A stretch of 64,000 bases of DNA, from positions 3,161,001 to 3,225,000 of the forward strand of contig JACVTC010000003.1 in the NCBI GenBank assembly GCA_016946835.1, in the 5' to 3' direction. Origin of the DNA: Neocallimastix lanati (nom. inval.). Lineage: Eukaryota; Neocallimastigomycota; Neocallimastigomycetes; Neocallimastigales; Neocallimastigaceae. The notes beneath the pieces were generated by a model that worked only from the letters and a program-made list of their open reading frames with translations, had not been told where the DNA came from and did no database searches. Each line of letters starts with the position of its first letter. Position 1 is the first letter of the stretch. A program made the position numbers and the translations under genes. Positions 1-14,837 of the stretch are shown here, in pieces.

Positions 1-159
1 TTGTATATTTTGTTGTTTTTACATAGTTTGAAAATTTTTTTATTTGTAAAGCTGGATATCGTATTTCTCTCACTTCTTTTTCCAATTCATCATTAATAGA
101 TATTTGACTCTCTGTTTTTGTTTTATGTAAGCTATGAGAACTATTTATTTGTATATTTT
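1..159 (-). CDS. Partial coding exon at window edge, probable 3' exon of the Asn-rich gene
   Basis: On the minus strand this reads in one open frame as NIQINSSHSLHKTKTES, then QISINDELEKEVREIRYPA, then LQIKKFSNYVKTTKYT, and runs off the window. Its mixed, charged composition differs from the surrounding AT repeats. An acceptor TTAAAAG|AAAATATAC at 160/159 joins in frame (phase 1) to the GTAAGT donor at 435/434 of the Asn-rich gene through an intron of about 275 nt. Continuity with that gene is inferred from frame and splice signals only. It could also be a separate gene. No domain recognised. Confidence 0.45.
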
Positions 160-426
160 CTTTTAATATATATATATATACGTTTATACAAATATATATA
201 TATATTCATATATTTATTTTTAATATAATATAATAATTTTATTTAATATTATGAAAAAAAAAAGAATGAAACGAAATATTTATATAAGAATTTTTGGAAC
301 AAAATATATATGTTAATATAAAAAAGAATTAATATATAAAATATGAATGTTATAAAATTTTTATAATTGAATAATAATAAAGAGAATTTTTTTTTTCTGT
401 TTGTTTTTGTTGTTGTTTCTCTTTAA

Positions 427-3358
<2,932 letters not shown>

Positions 3359-6300
3359 TTTTTTATATTTATTTTTATTTTTATTTTTATTTTTATTTTT
3401 TTTTTTTTATTTATATATTATTAAAAACAATAATTTATAGCAATTTTCTATTTAATGATAATCCAATAAATTAAATATTTACTGAACTGTATCGATTAAT
3501 TTAATTTTTTTTTTTTAAAATATACCGAATAAGAAAAAGTTTTATGAAGATTAAATGAAAAATAGTAATAATAATAGAAACAATAAAATGAAATATGTTT
3601 ATATATATTTATTAATTTCTTTATTTATTGATAAATATAATTTAAATTAATGAAAAAAAAAAAAAAAAAAAAAAGCGAAATTATTTGATATTAATAAATT
3701 AATTGATATGAATATATAGATATTAATAGAGAATAAATTCTTTATTAATATTGAAATATTAATATTTAAAATAAATATATTAAATTATAGAAAGAAAAAA
3801 GTGAAGTCGTATTTTTTTTCTTTAATGAAGGTTGACTCAGATATATAATTATATTATGATTTACATTTATTTAAAAGTTTTTCAAATAAAATGTTTTCTT
3901 AATTGTTTAATTGTTTAATGTATAAAATTAATAACTTTCATATTAATTTAATTGGTATATAATAAGAAAACGTGAATTTAATTATTTATTATTATGAATA
4001 TGTATATGTTATATATTAAGATATCTATCCATTATTCTTATTCTAATACTTTTTATATTAATTGAATACATTTAATATAATTATATTTTAGTCATGAAAA
4101 AAATTATAGATCAAATAATTATAACCAAATAGATATGTATATTATAAAAAAAAAAAAAAAAAAAAAAGAAAGAAAAAAAATTAACAAATTAAATATAAAA
4201 TAATTGTTTTAAAAATTTTAATACTTAATATATATTAAATATAATTACAAAAAAAAAAAATTATAATATATATTAATGATTGACATAAAAAAGCTTAAAA
4301 AAAAAAAAAAAAAAAAAATTAGGAAATACAATTTAATATTAATTAAAATTTAAAATTTTATTTATATTTTAAATATAAATATGAATATTTTATATTTTAA
4401 ATTATTTAAAGTAATGAATAAATTAAAAAAATTTTTTTTTTTTTTTTTTTTTTTTCAATAAAATTTCCTCGTAAATATTTGAATGTTAAATTATTTATTA
4501 TTTTTTCTTTAATTTTAATTCTTTTATTTATTTCTTCGACAAACACTATTAATATATATATTTTAATACAGAACGAATAATCGTGTTAATACATAAAAGT
4601 ATAAATTAAAATCCATTTACAATTAAGATTTATATATAATAATAATATTGATATGTTTTTTTTTTTTTTTTTTTATATAATTTAATTTTAAACAGGAAAA
4701 ATATTTTAATTATTACTATTTTTTATTATATATAATATTATATTTAATTTTATTAATTTTAATTAATTATTTTAATAATAAAAATTCATTGAAAGGATTA
4801 TTTATAACAAATAAATTTTTTTTTAATATATATAAAAAAAAAAAAAAAAAAAAATAAAGGTGAATAATTAAAGTTTTTAAAATTAAAGATTTTAGAACAA
4901 GTTCTTTTTTTATAGTTAATTAAAATTAAATTTCTATAAATAACTTTAAGTAAATATTATAAAGTAAAAAGGAAAAAAAAATTATTATATAGAAAAAAGG
5001 AACATATTGAATAATTGAAAACTGTCAATTTCATATTAGAAAAGTACTTTATAAAATAAATAATTTTAAAATGTAAATCAATAAAGTCATTTATAAAATG
5101 TATTATTTGGGTATGGGTATGGTTAGATAAAAATTAATAATTAAATATATATTAAAAACATTAAATTAGGATTAAAATAAAAAGAATAAAATTTAAATAA
5201 ATAAGGATTTACAAAAACCTTGAAGTATTTGATTTTAAAAATAAAATAAAAAAAAATAAAATAAAATAAAAAAAAAAAAGCTTTAAATTTTTAAAAAAAA
5301 TCATTTTGGAAATTTAAATATAAAAAAAGTAAAAAAAAATCATAAAATAATGTATTTATATATAAACAAAAAATAAAAAAAGAAAAAATTAAAATAAAAT
5401 TAAATAATAATAATAATAGTACATAATATATTAGAAGATAGTTAAATAAATTATGATCAAAAATATGATAACAGCAAAAGATTTGTATAAACCTTGAAAC
5501 ATTTTAATATCATTATCAATAATTATGAAAATTAAACAAAATTAAAAATAACATAATCAAATTACAATAATAATTATATCTTATTTTAAATAATAATAAA
5601 TATTAATATTTAAATAATTAAAAATTGTTTTAAACTAAAATTCATAGTTTATAAAAATATATATATATTAGTATAACTTATTACTCTTTTATAATAATAA
5701 TAAAAAAATTATGAAATATATGTTTTTCCTTTACTAGGAAATGAAATTTCCACTACAAATTAATAATTACATAATATTTAATTTTCTTTTAATATATATA
5801 ATGATTATTTATTGAAAAATATAATAATTAAAATCAATAATAATATTTTACATTAGTTGTATTTTGTAAAACAAAATTTTATATTATTTTAAATATTTAT
5901 ATATTGTAAATGTTAAATGTAAGATAGTTTAAGCATTTAAATTATTGACAATTAAATATATATACTTTATATTATGGAATATGAATAATATGATATTTTC
6001 TAATATTAAATTATTAATTTTAATAATAAAATTAAAAAAAAAAAAATTTTTTTTAATCTAAATCAATTATTTCTATACTAAATATCAAAATTAAAATGAT
6101 ATATGTTAATTCTGTTTTATTAATAATAAAAAAATATATTTTTAAATATTACTAATAGATATATATTTTACAATTAAAGAAAATAAATAATAATAATAAT
6201 AATAAAAATTAATTATTATTATTAAATATTAAAATAATAATAATTGAACCATTAAAAACGTTTAATTTAAAGGTTACACAAAAGCATGTTAAAACATTAA

Positions 6301-7212
6301 ATAAATAAATTAATAAATAGAAAGTTAAATAAATAATAAGTAAATAAATAAATATATAAATAATAATTTAAATTAATATTTAAATATAATTTTTAAAGTT
6401 ATTTTAATATATAAAGTTTATTAATATAACATCTTAATAAAACTAATATTAATCTGTCAAAATCTTTTTTTTTTTTTTTTTTTAATTTAAATATTATTCT
6501 CTTAATACTTAAATATTAAAAATATATTATAAAATATATTAAAAAATAGATTATAAAATAGATTCTCTCGTTTTAGATATATGTGTAATAATAATAATAA
6601 TAATAATATATATGTATATAGAAATTATACTATATATAAAATAAAAAGCTGCCGCTAAAAAAACAATATTTTCATTAAATTCTAAAACTTTATATCTAAA
6701 TAGAATTAAAAATATTTATAAAAAATATTATTATCATTATTAATATATTATTTTTTTTTTATTCTTTATAATTATATATATATTAAAATAATAGTTTTTT
6801 GTAAAATCTTTTGTAAAATCTTTTTATCCAAATTTTAAAAGAAATTTTGATATTAAAATATAAAATATTGAAATATATGTATATTTTAAGGAGAGATTAC
6901 AATAAGAAATTACAAATTGTAGAAGCTTATAATTAAGAATAATTAAAATTATTAAAACATTAATTTAGAAGTATATATAATATATATCCAATTTTTTCAA
7001 AAATAATTGAAATTGTATATAATATATTAAAAATTCAATTCAAATCTTTATTAATTCTATGTTGAAATGAGTAAAATATTTATCATATAAACCATAATTT
7101 CAAAAGGTAAATAATGTGAAATTCTCTTTTTCATTACTAAATAAAATAAAAGAACAATTTAAAATATTATATATTAAAAAAATAATTTTATTTTTATTTT
7201 TTTTATTATTAT

Positions 7213-7253
<41 letters not shown>

Positions 7254-7381
7254 CTTCTTTTATATATATATATGTTAATTAATAATAATAAAATCAAACT
7301 TTATAACAATTTATTTTAGATTATTATTATTATTTAATTTATATTTATATCATATATAAACTGGTGTAAAGAAATTTAAAA
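3359..7381. other. Intergenic A/T-rich region, no gene seen
   Basis: About 4 kb of A/T-rich DNA with many poly-A/poly-T runs (for example around 4432..4456 and 7215..7250) and short AAT repeats. The open frames here are homopolymer artefacts. No coding, RNA or transposon signal was recognised. It holds the upstream regions of two divergent genes, the Asn-rich gene on the left and phosphoesterase gene A on the right. Confidence 0.6.
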
Positions 7382-8096
7382 ATGAAATATTTAATAATTA
7401 TACTATCAATACTTGTTTTATCTATTAATGCAAAAAGTAGTGATTGTTGGTCAGAGAAATATGGTTATCCATGGTAAATTTTAAATAGAGATTTAATTTA
7501 TTTTTATTGTATCCTTATCATTATACTTACATGTATTTGTTTTTAAAAAATTGAATTAAATGCTTAATATATATTTAATAAATATTAATTGAAATTTCAA
7601 TATTACACAATTTCTCATAGTTGTCCAAAATCTAAAGTAATTACAGTTGATAAGCATGGAAAATGGTATAAAGAATTATTATTTAATCTCCTAATAATAT
7701 GAAAAATCGTTATAACTACTTAAATAAATAAATAAATAAATCATATATATATAATTAATATTATTATTTTTAAATAAATAATAGGGGTATTGAAAATGGT
7801 GATTATTGTGGTGTATCACCATATTGTTTTGCAGAAGTATTAGGTATCGAAAAATTAATATTTAATATTTGTTTTTAAGTTTTTTTTTTTTTTTTTTTTT
7901 TTTAAAAAAGACATAATAATATAAATTTTTATTACTAAATATAAATATATTATATATATATTTTATATATTTTATTATTTTATATTATTTATTTATATAT
8001 TTATTTTTTAAGGTTATAAATGTTGTGAAGACCAAAACGGTCCAAGAACATCAATAGATGCAGATGGTGAATGGTAATATATATAATTTATTTTAA

Positions 8097-8128
<32 letters not shown>

Positions 8129-9742
8129 AGGGGTTATTGCTAATTCTATCATTATTATTATTTTTATATATATTATTTTATATTGTTATATATTATTGCT
8201 TTGCTTTTTCTTTATATTTTTTTTATTTTTTTTAATTTTTTCTATTTTTGTTCGTATTTAGGTATGAAGATAAATATGGTAATTGGTGTGGTTATAGTAA
8301 TAGTACATCAAGATGGAATGATCGTGAAAAATTTGATGAAACGAGAAAAGAATGGGAAGCATTTAAAAAGAAATGGGATAAAGAATATAGTAAAGATTTA
8401 GAACGTCTTTCTGTTTTTGTTGGTGAAGATGAATCTAAACTTAATTTTGGATGGTATTCTTCAACAAAGTCAAGTCCAATTATTCGTTTTTATACTAATA
8501 AAGATAAATCGGAATATAAGGATTTTACTGGTTCAGTGGAATATTATAAAAAAATAAATGGTAAAAAATATTATTCTAATAAGGTTACTGTGACTGGATT
8601 GAAACGTAATAAAACTTATTATTATAGAAGAAGTTTAAACGGAGAATGGGAAAGTTCCGTTAAATTTAAAACCTATGACCCAGATAACTTTAATTTTATT
8701 TTTGTTGGTGATCCACAAATTGGTGGTGCTTCTAATCATATTTCTGTTAAGGATTTGTATAGTCCTTTGACGGTTGAAGAAGGTACCCGAAATGATGCTT
8801 TTAACTGGAATATGACAGTTTATGATTCATTTAAATTTTCTCGTGAGCCAAGCGTTTATTTATCTGCTGGTGATCAAGCGGATACTGATTTACACCGTGC
8901 TTTCAGTTCTGATCCTTATAAAAGTCAAGAAGAATATGATCTTGATGATTATAGACAGGAGGTAGAATATTCAGCTTTTCTTCTTCCAGAATTATTAAAA
9001 ACTATTCCATCGGCTACAGCCGTGGGTAATCATGATTCTTTTACTGAAAATTTCAGACATCATTTTAATACACCCAATTCCTATCTCAATCCTGAATATA
9101 CCGATATTATTCCAGGATATAATTATTTCTTTAAATTTAATAATGTTCTTGTTGTTGTTTTAGAAACTAACTATGGTACTTGTGATGATTTTACAAATGT
9201 TATATCTAAAGCCATTAAGAAATATCCATCGACAGATTGGAGAATTGCTATGTTTCATCATGATATTTATGGAAATGGTGAATATCATTCCCAGGATCCT
9301 CAAATTACAGAAGTTTTGCGTCCATGCTTAACTAAATTATTATATAGAAATGAGTTTGATCTTGCTATTAGTGGTCATGACCATGTCTATTCAGCCTCAC
9401 ATTTTGTAACCTATGATAAAGAAAGTGAAAAAGGATATGCTGTAAATGAAATTAAAAAAGGAAATGTATATAAAAATCCAAAGGGAACATTTTATCTTAC
9501 AGCAAATTGTTCTACCGGTAGTAAACTCTACACTTTTATTGATAAAAAACCAAGTTATATTTATCATTACAAACAAACTTTTTCTTCTACTTTTGGTATA
9601 TTAGAATTTAAAAAGGAATCTGGAAAAGTAAGATTAACTATTAATTCTTATGAAGTTGGTACCAATAAAGTAACGGATGGTCCATATATTTTTGAAAAAA
9701 CGGCAAATGGAAAGTCTAATAATAACTCTGAAGAGGTTAATG

Positions 9743-9773
<31 letters not shown>

Positions 9774-9882
9774 GAAAGAAAACTATACTAATTTTTGAAT
9801 AATAATAAATTTTATTATAATAATTGAAACATATATTGATACTATATAATATTAATAATATATCATTTTATAATATTTTTTC

Positions 9883-9915
<33 letters not shown>

Positions 9916-10068
9916 TAGTGCTGGTCATTGAAAGATGGTAATTAATTTATTTTTAACTTTTTTTTTTATTTTTTTTTTATTTTATTTTATTGTTTTGTAT
10001 AAATTATACTCTATATTATTATTATTATTAATATTAGTATAAATATAATAATAATAATAATAAAAATC

Positions 10069-10165
<97 letters not shown>

Positions 10166-12326
10166 TTATTTTATTTTTTATATGATTTTAAATTATTTAA
10201 TTTTTTTTTATTAAGGCTATCCATGTTGTAAGACTACTTTCACAGTTATTGAAGTAGATGAAAATGGTAAAAAGTGGGGTTTTGAAAATAATAATTGGTG
10301 TGGTATTAATGGGTCAAATACATCAGATTCACAAGTAAGAATTTCAATATATATATATATATATATTGTATAATAATTATAATTTAATAATATCCTACTA
10401 AAATATTATATGTTTTAATATATTAAATAATATAATAAATCATCGTTTTGGGGTTAATAATTTCTTTTTCATCTATTTAGTGTTGGGCCACAAAATATGG
10501 TATATACTATTTTAGTTTTAAAAATTCTTATATATTTAATTAATTATTTTTTTTTTTTTAAAAAGAATTAAGAATTAATTAATTTATTATTATTTTTGAA
10601 TATTCTTTTTTTTTTATTAGATTATCCATGTTGTAAAAAGACTACTGAGGTAATTGAAAAAGATGAACATGGAAAATGGGGCTTTGAAAACAATGATTGG
10701 TGTGGTATAGTTGATAGTAATTCCCAAACAAAATCAAAAGTAAGAATAAATAAAATTATAATTATTTCCATTAAATTTTTGTTTTAAATTGAAATATATA
10801 TATATAATATTAATAAATTAATTATATTATTTTTACTGTTTAAAAAATATAACAACAACAACAACAACAATAATAATAATAATAATAATAATTATAATAA
10901 TTATAATAATAATTATGATAACTAAATTATTTAATAATTTATTTTTTAAACATAACATAACATATAATTTAGTGCTGGGCATCGGAATTTGGTAAGTATT
11001 TTAAAACTTAATAAATATATATATGATATTTTTATATAAAATTAGAAATTAATTAATGTTTTTGAATATTTCTTTTTATTATTAGGTTATCCATGTTGTA
11101 AAACGACTACTGAAGTAATTGAAAAGGATGAGCATGGAAAATGGGGTTTTGAAAATAAAGAGTGGTGTGGTATAGTTGATAGTAATTCTGAAACAAAATC
11201 AAAAGTAAGAATAATAATAATAAAAAAAAAAGGAAAAGTTTTTTTAATTAAAATTTCATTAGAGAAAATAAATAAATAAATAAATAAATAAATAGTGATA
11301 ATAATATTTATAAAATAAATTATTTATATAATTTTAATATTCAAATAATATTTTATCTTTTAAACTTATATATAATATTTAGTGCTGGGCATCAGAATTT
11401 AGTAAGTATATGAAATTTATAATTCATTTGAATAATTTAAATATTTTAAATACAATATATTAATCAATTTATACTATTAAATAATTTTTTAAAACAAAAA
11501 AAAAAAATTTTTTTTTTAGATTATCCATGTTGTAAAACAACCAGTAAAGTAATTGAAGTAAACGAATATGGTAAATGGGGTATAGAAAATAATGACTGGT
11601 GTGGAATTATTAACGATAATAATTCTAATGTATGAAATTTATTTTATTTTAAATATATATATATATATATATAATTTTTAAAAATAATATATTTTTAAAT
11701 GCATTATAAATTAATTAGTAATTTTATAAATTAAATATACTAATTTTTATTATAATTTTATATTATTATTATCATAGTGTTGGTCAATAGATTTAGGTAA
11801 ATAAATATACTTTTTTTTTTTTTTTATATATTCATTTAATCTTATAATAAATTTAGATAAATTTCTAATGATAATAATATAAATAAAATATTAGGTTATC
11901 CATGTTGTATAGAAAATAATGTTGTTGAAGTCAATGAAAATGGAAAATGGGGTATTGAGAATAATAACTGGTGTGGTATAATCGAGAAAAAATCATCAGA
12001 AAGTGTATGTATTAAAAATATATATATAAATGTATTAAAAAAAAAAAAAAAAAAAAAAAAGTAGTTTTCTAAATAATAAAAAATATATATATATAATTTT
12101 TTATATAATATATGTAGTGTTGGGCATCAAAATTAGGTAAATATCAAATATATATATACTTAAAAAAATATATTATAATAATAAATAAAACAAAAAAACT
12201 AATAAAATGTTAAATAATATTATTTTAAATATAGGATTTTCATGTTGTAAAAATACAAAAGACGTTGTATATAGAGATAGTAATGGAAAATGGGGCGTTG
12301 AAAATAATACATGGTGTGGTATATAA
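7382..12326 (+). CDS. Gene A: secreted multi-dockerin metallophosphoesterase (17 exons)
   Basis: Exons: 7382-7473, 7621-7665, 7785-7843, 8013-8073, 8262-9735, 9919-9937, 10216-10334, 10481-10499, 10621-10739, 10973-10991, 11086-11204, 11383-11401, 11520-11629, 11778-11796, 11895-12004, 12118-12136, 12235-12326. All have GT-AG borders and matching phases, giving 837 aa. The signal peptide is [17 protein letters not shown]. Two N-terminal dockerins follow (residues ~21-100; the second lacks the usual WG). Next come a charged linker ([20 protein letters not shown]), a PAP-N/FN3-like domain (~135-225) and a metallophosphoesterase core (~230-475) with FVGDPQIGG (Asp236), AGDQADTD (Asp290), GNHD (342-344), FHHD (418-421) and GHDHVY (His458, His460), so the metal ligands look complete. 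Six C-terminal dockerins occupy 578-837. The likely product is a secreted phosphomonoesterase or phosphodiesterase docked into the fungal cellulosome; substrate unknown. If intron 5 is kept, translation runs through a poly-T stretch (poly-Phe) and stops at 9798 without the C-terminal dockerins. Confidence 0.85.
9919..12326 (+). repeat. Six tandem dockerin exon pairs (19-nt microexon plus 92-119-nt exon)
   Basis: Each C-terminal dockerin of gene A is one microexon of exactly 19 nt (9919, 10481, 10973, 11383, 11778, 12118) encoding CWxxxx plus the first base of a Gly, Asp or Asn codon. A second exon of 119, 119, 119, 110, 110 or 92 nt then encodes (G)YPCC...GKWGxENxxWCGI. Phases are 0-1-0, so each pair is a symmetrical, self-contained duplication unit. 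Pairs 2 and 3 (10481-10739 and 10973-11204) are almost identical in coding sequence and the first bases of the following intron, indicating recent duplication. Confidence 0.88.
10067..10161. repeat. (AAT)n microsatellite in an intron of gene A
   Basis: About 30 AAT triplets inside the intron between exons 6 and 7 (9938..10215). Non-coding. Confidence 0.9.
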
Positions 12327-13572
12327 AAAAAAAAAAAAAATTACTGCATTGAACATTACAAGAAATCAAGTTAAATATATATTAATATTTAATACATATT
12401 AATAAAAATCCAAAAAATATATAAAAATTTTTTTTAAATATTTAATTTAAAAATATTTACTTTAATTATATTAATAATAGAGATTGGTATTTCATAAATT
12501 TATTACTTTTGTATAATAAATAAATTAATAATCAAATAAATATATATATTTTATAAAATAAATAGTAATGTACAGTTAATAGTAATTATTTTAAATAAGT
12601 AAAGATATTTTAATAAGAAAAAGTTTTTTTTTTTTTTTTATATTGTGTTCAAATGCTTTGTATTATACATTTTGGGTGAATCTAAGAGATAATATAGTTT
12701 CTTACTAACAAGTGACTAAGAATTCAAACAAAACTTTTTTTAAGTTTGATTCTTGAATTACTTTGATAAAATGATTCTTTTATTTTTACTTCTTGATTTA
12801 TTATTATTATTTTTCTTCTCTATAGTTATTCTTTTGTGAATGTGCTTATAAAAATGCCATTTTTATTCTTTAATTTTATTAATTTATTTTTAATCTTTCT
12901 AAGTGTTATATTTTATTTTATTAATATAAAAATAATTATTAAAAAATTATTTAATAATTTATTTAATAAAATTAAAAAAAAAATTATCCACTGATTTTAA
13001 TTATTATAATTATAAATATTAATAAAATGAACTCATAAAAATTTTAATTAAAAAATTTTTTTTCTCTACTAATTTATATATATATTTTTTATTTTAATAT
13101 ATGTAAATTAATAAATTTAAAATTTTCTAATTATTGAAAACATAACAAAATATGAATTTTAATTATTAAAAAATATATATATATATATTTATATTTTTAT
13201 ATATTGATATTACTTATTAATAAAATAAAACAGAACAACCAAAAAAAAAAAAAATAAAAAAAAAAAAAAAAAAATAAATATATATATTTTAATTTATAAA
13301 TGGTAATATTTATCCACAAAAGGTTATTATTGATGAATAGGAATAATTAAAGACAATTTCGTTCTTGAAACTCATAATGTAATTAATATAAAAAATTTCA
13401 TAATTAAAATAAAAACAGTTAATAACTATTGTAAAAAAAAAAAAAAATTCAAAAATATATAAAATTTTAAAATTAATTATAAATAAATAAGTAAATGCTA
13501 CAATAAATATTTAAAAATAACAATAATGTTTTTAATTATTATTTTTTATTAATAATACAAAATGAATTTAAC

Positions 13573-13603
<31 letters not shown>

Positions 13604-13637
13604 TAAAATGAAATTGACACTAATGATTAAATAATTG

Positions 13638-13680
<43 letters not shown>

Positions 13681-14048
13681 ATACAAAAGCTAAATTTAAT
13701 TATTATATATATAATTTTAATTAATAAAAAAAAAAAAATAAATAAATAATAAAATTTAATTAGAAATAAATTTTATTTTAAATTACGTAAAATTAAATTT
13801 TTAAAACTTATTTGTGTCAATTATAATTGAAAATTAATAATTATTCTCTTTAATCATAATAATTATTAAGATATATTAACTATTTAAATTTATAATTCTT
13901 TTAATGTTATCATAAAAAGCTTATTTTCTTCCTTTTCTTCTTCTTTTTTGTTTTTTCTTCTTTTTCTTCCCTTTCTTTTTTTTCCTTATTAAATAAATAA
14001 AAAAGAAAATTATACAATTTTTTTTTAAAAAAAAAAAAAAATAAAAAA
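12327..14048. other. Intergenic region between gene A and the receptor gene
   Basis: A/T-rich with long A runs near 13577..13601 and 13641..13678. A slightly more complex stretch at 12640..12790 holds an imperfect hairpin (AGTGACTAAGAATTCAAAC pairing with GTTTGATTCTTGAATTACTT) that could lie in a transcript end; no gene was recognised in it. A C/T-rich tract at 13921..13985 precedes the receptor start and may belong to its promoter or leader. Confidence 0.4.
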
Positions 14049-14656
14049 ATGATGACAATTTATGAATTATTAATCATTATTTTTATATTAAATTTAAGTA
14101 TGTACTATTAATATAAATTCATGAAAACTTTAAATATTTATATATATTAATGATTCATAATTTATTATTTAATTCAAAATAAAAAAAAAATTATTATAAT
14201 TAAAATTAAAAATTAATAATACTAATAATAAAAATATTTAATAATAATTAATAATAAATTATTAAAAGGTTGTGTAAATGCAGTTACAATTAATGCATTA
14301 GCTTGTTCATTTCTTGAAGAAAAAAATATATATACTCCATTAGCTAAAGAGTTTAATAGATATTCAAGAGAAAATAATCTTAATATTACTTTACATTTGG
14401 ATCTCATAACTGAATCCAATTCAACTCAAGATATTGATGATTATGGCTCGACAATGGAATATTATTTTAATAGAGAATCCTCTTTGTATGATTTGTACTT
14501 TTATGATAATATTTATACGATAAGATATTCATCAAAAATGCTAGATTTAAAACAATATTTAACAAAAGAACATATTGATTTATATTCTGCAGTGGTTAAT
14601 TCGGAATCATATACATATAATGGCAGATTAATTGGTCTTGTAAATTTCAAAATGAT

Positions 14657-14725
<69 letters not shown>

Positions 14726-14806
14726 TAAAAAAAAATAATAAAATTTATTAAAATATTGTTATGTCATAATACTACAGATAAAATATTTAAATTTAATAGA
14801 AATTAA

Positions 14807-14837
<31 letters not shown>

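Noticed and set aside
8248-9798. Single-exon phosphoesterase frame starting at ATG 8248 and ending in poly-Phe
   Set aside because: The first five codons lie in the intron (the TTTAG acceptor is at 8261), and the poly-Phe end is probably intron. The spliced model adds a signal peptide and dockerins in frame.
9919-12326. Regular repeats with spacers resembling a CRISPR array
   Set aside because: The repeats are coding dockerin exons with splice sites, and the genome is eukaryotic.
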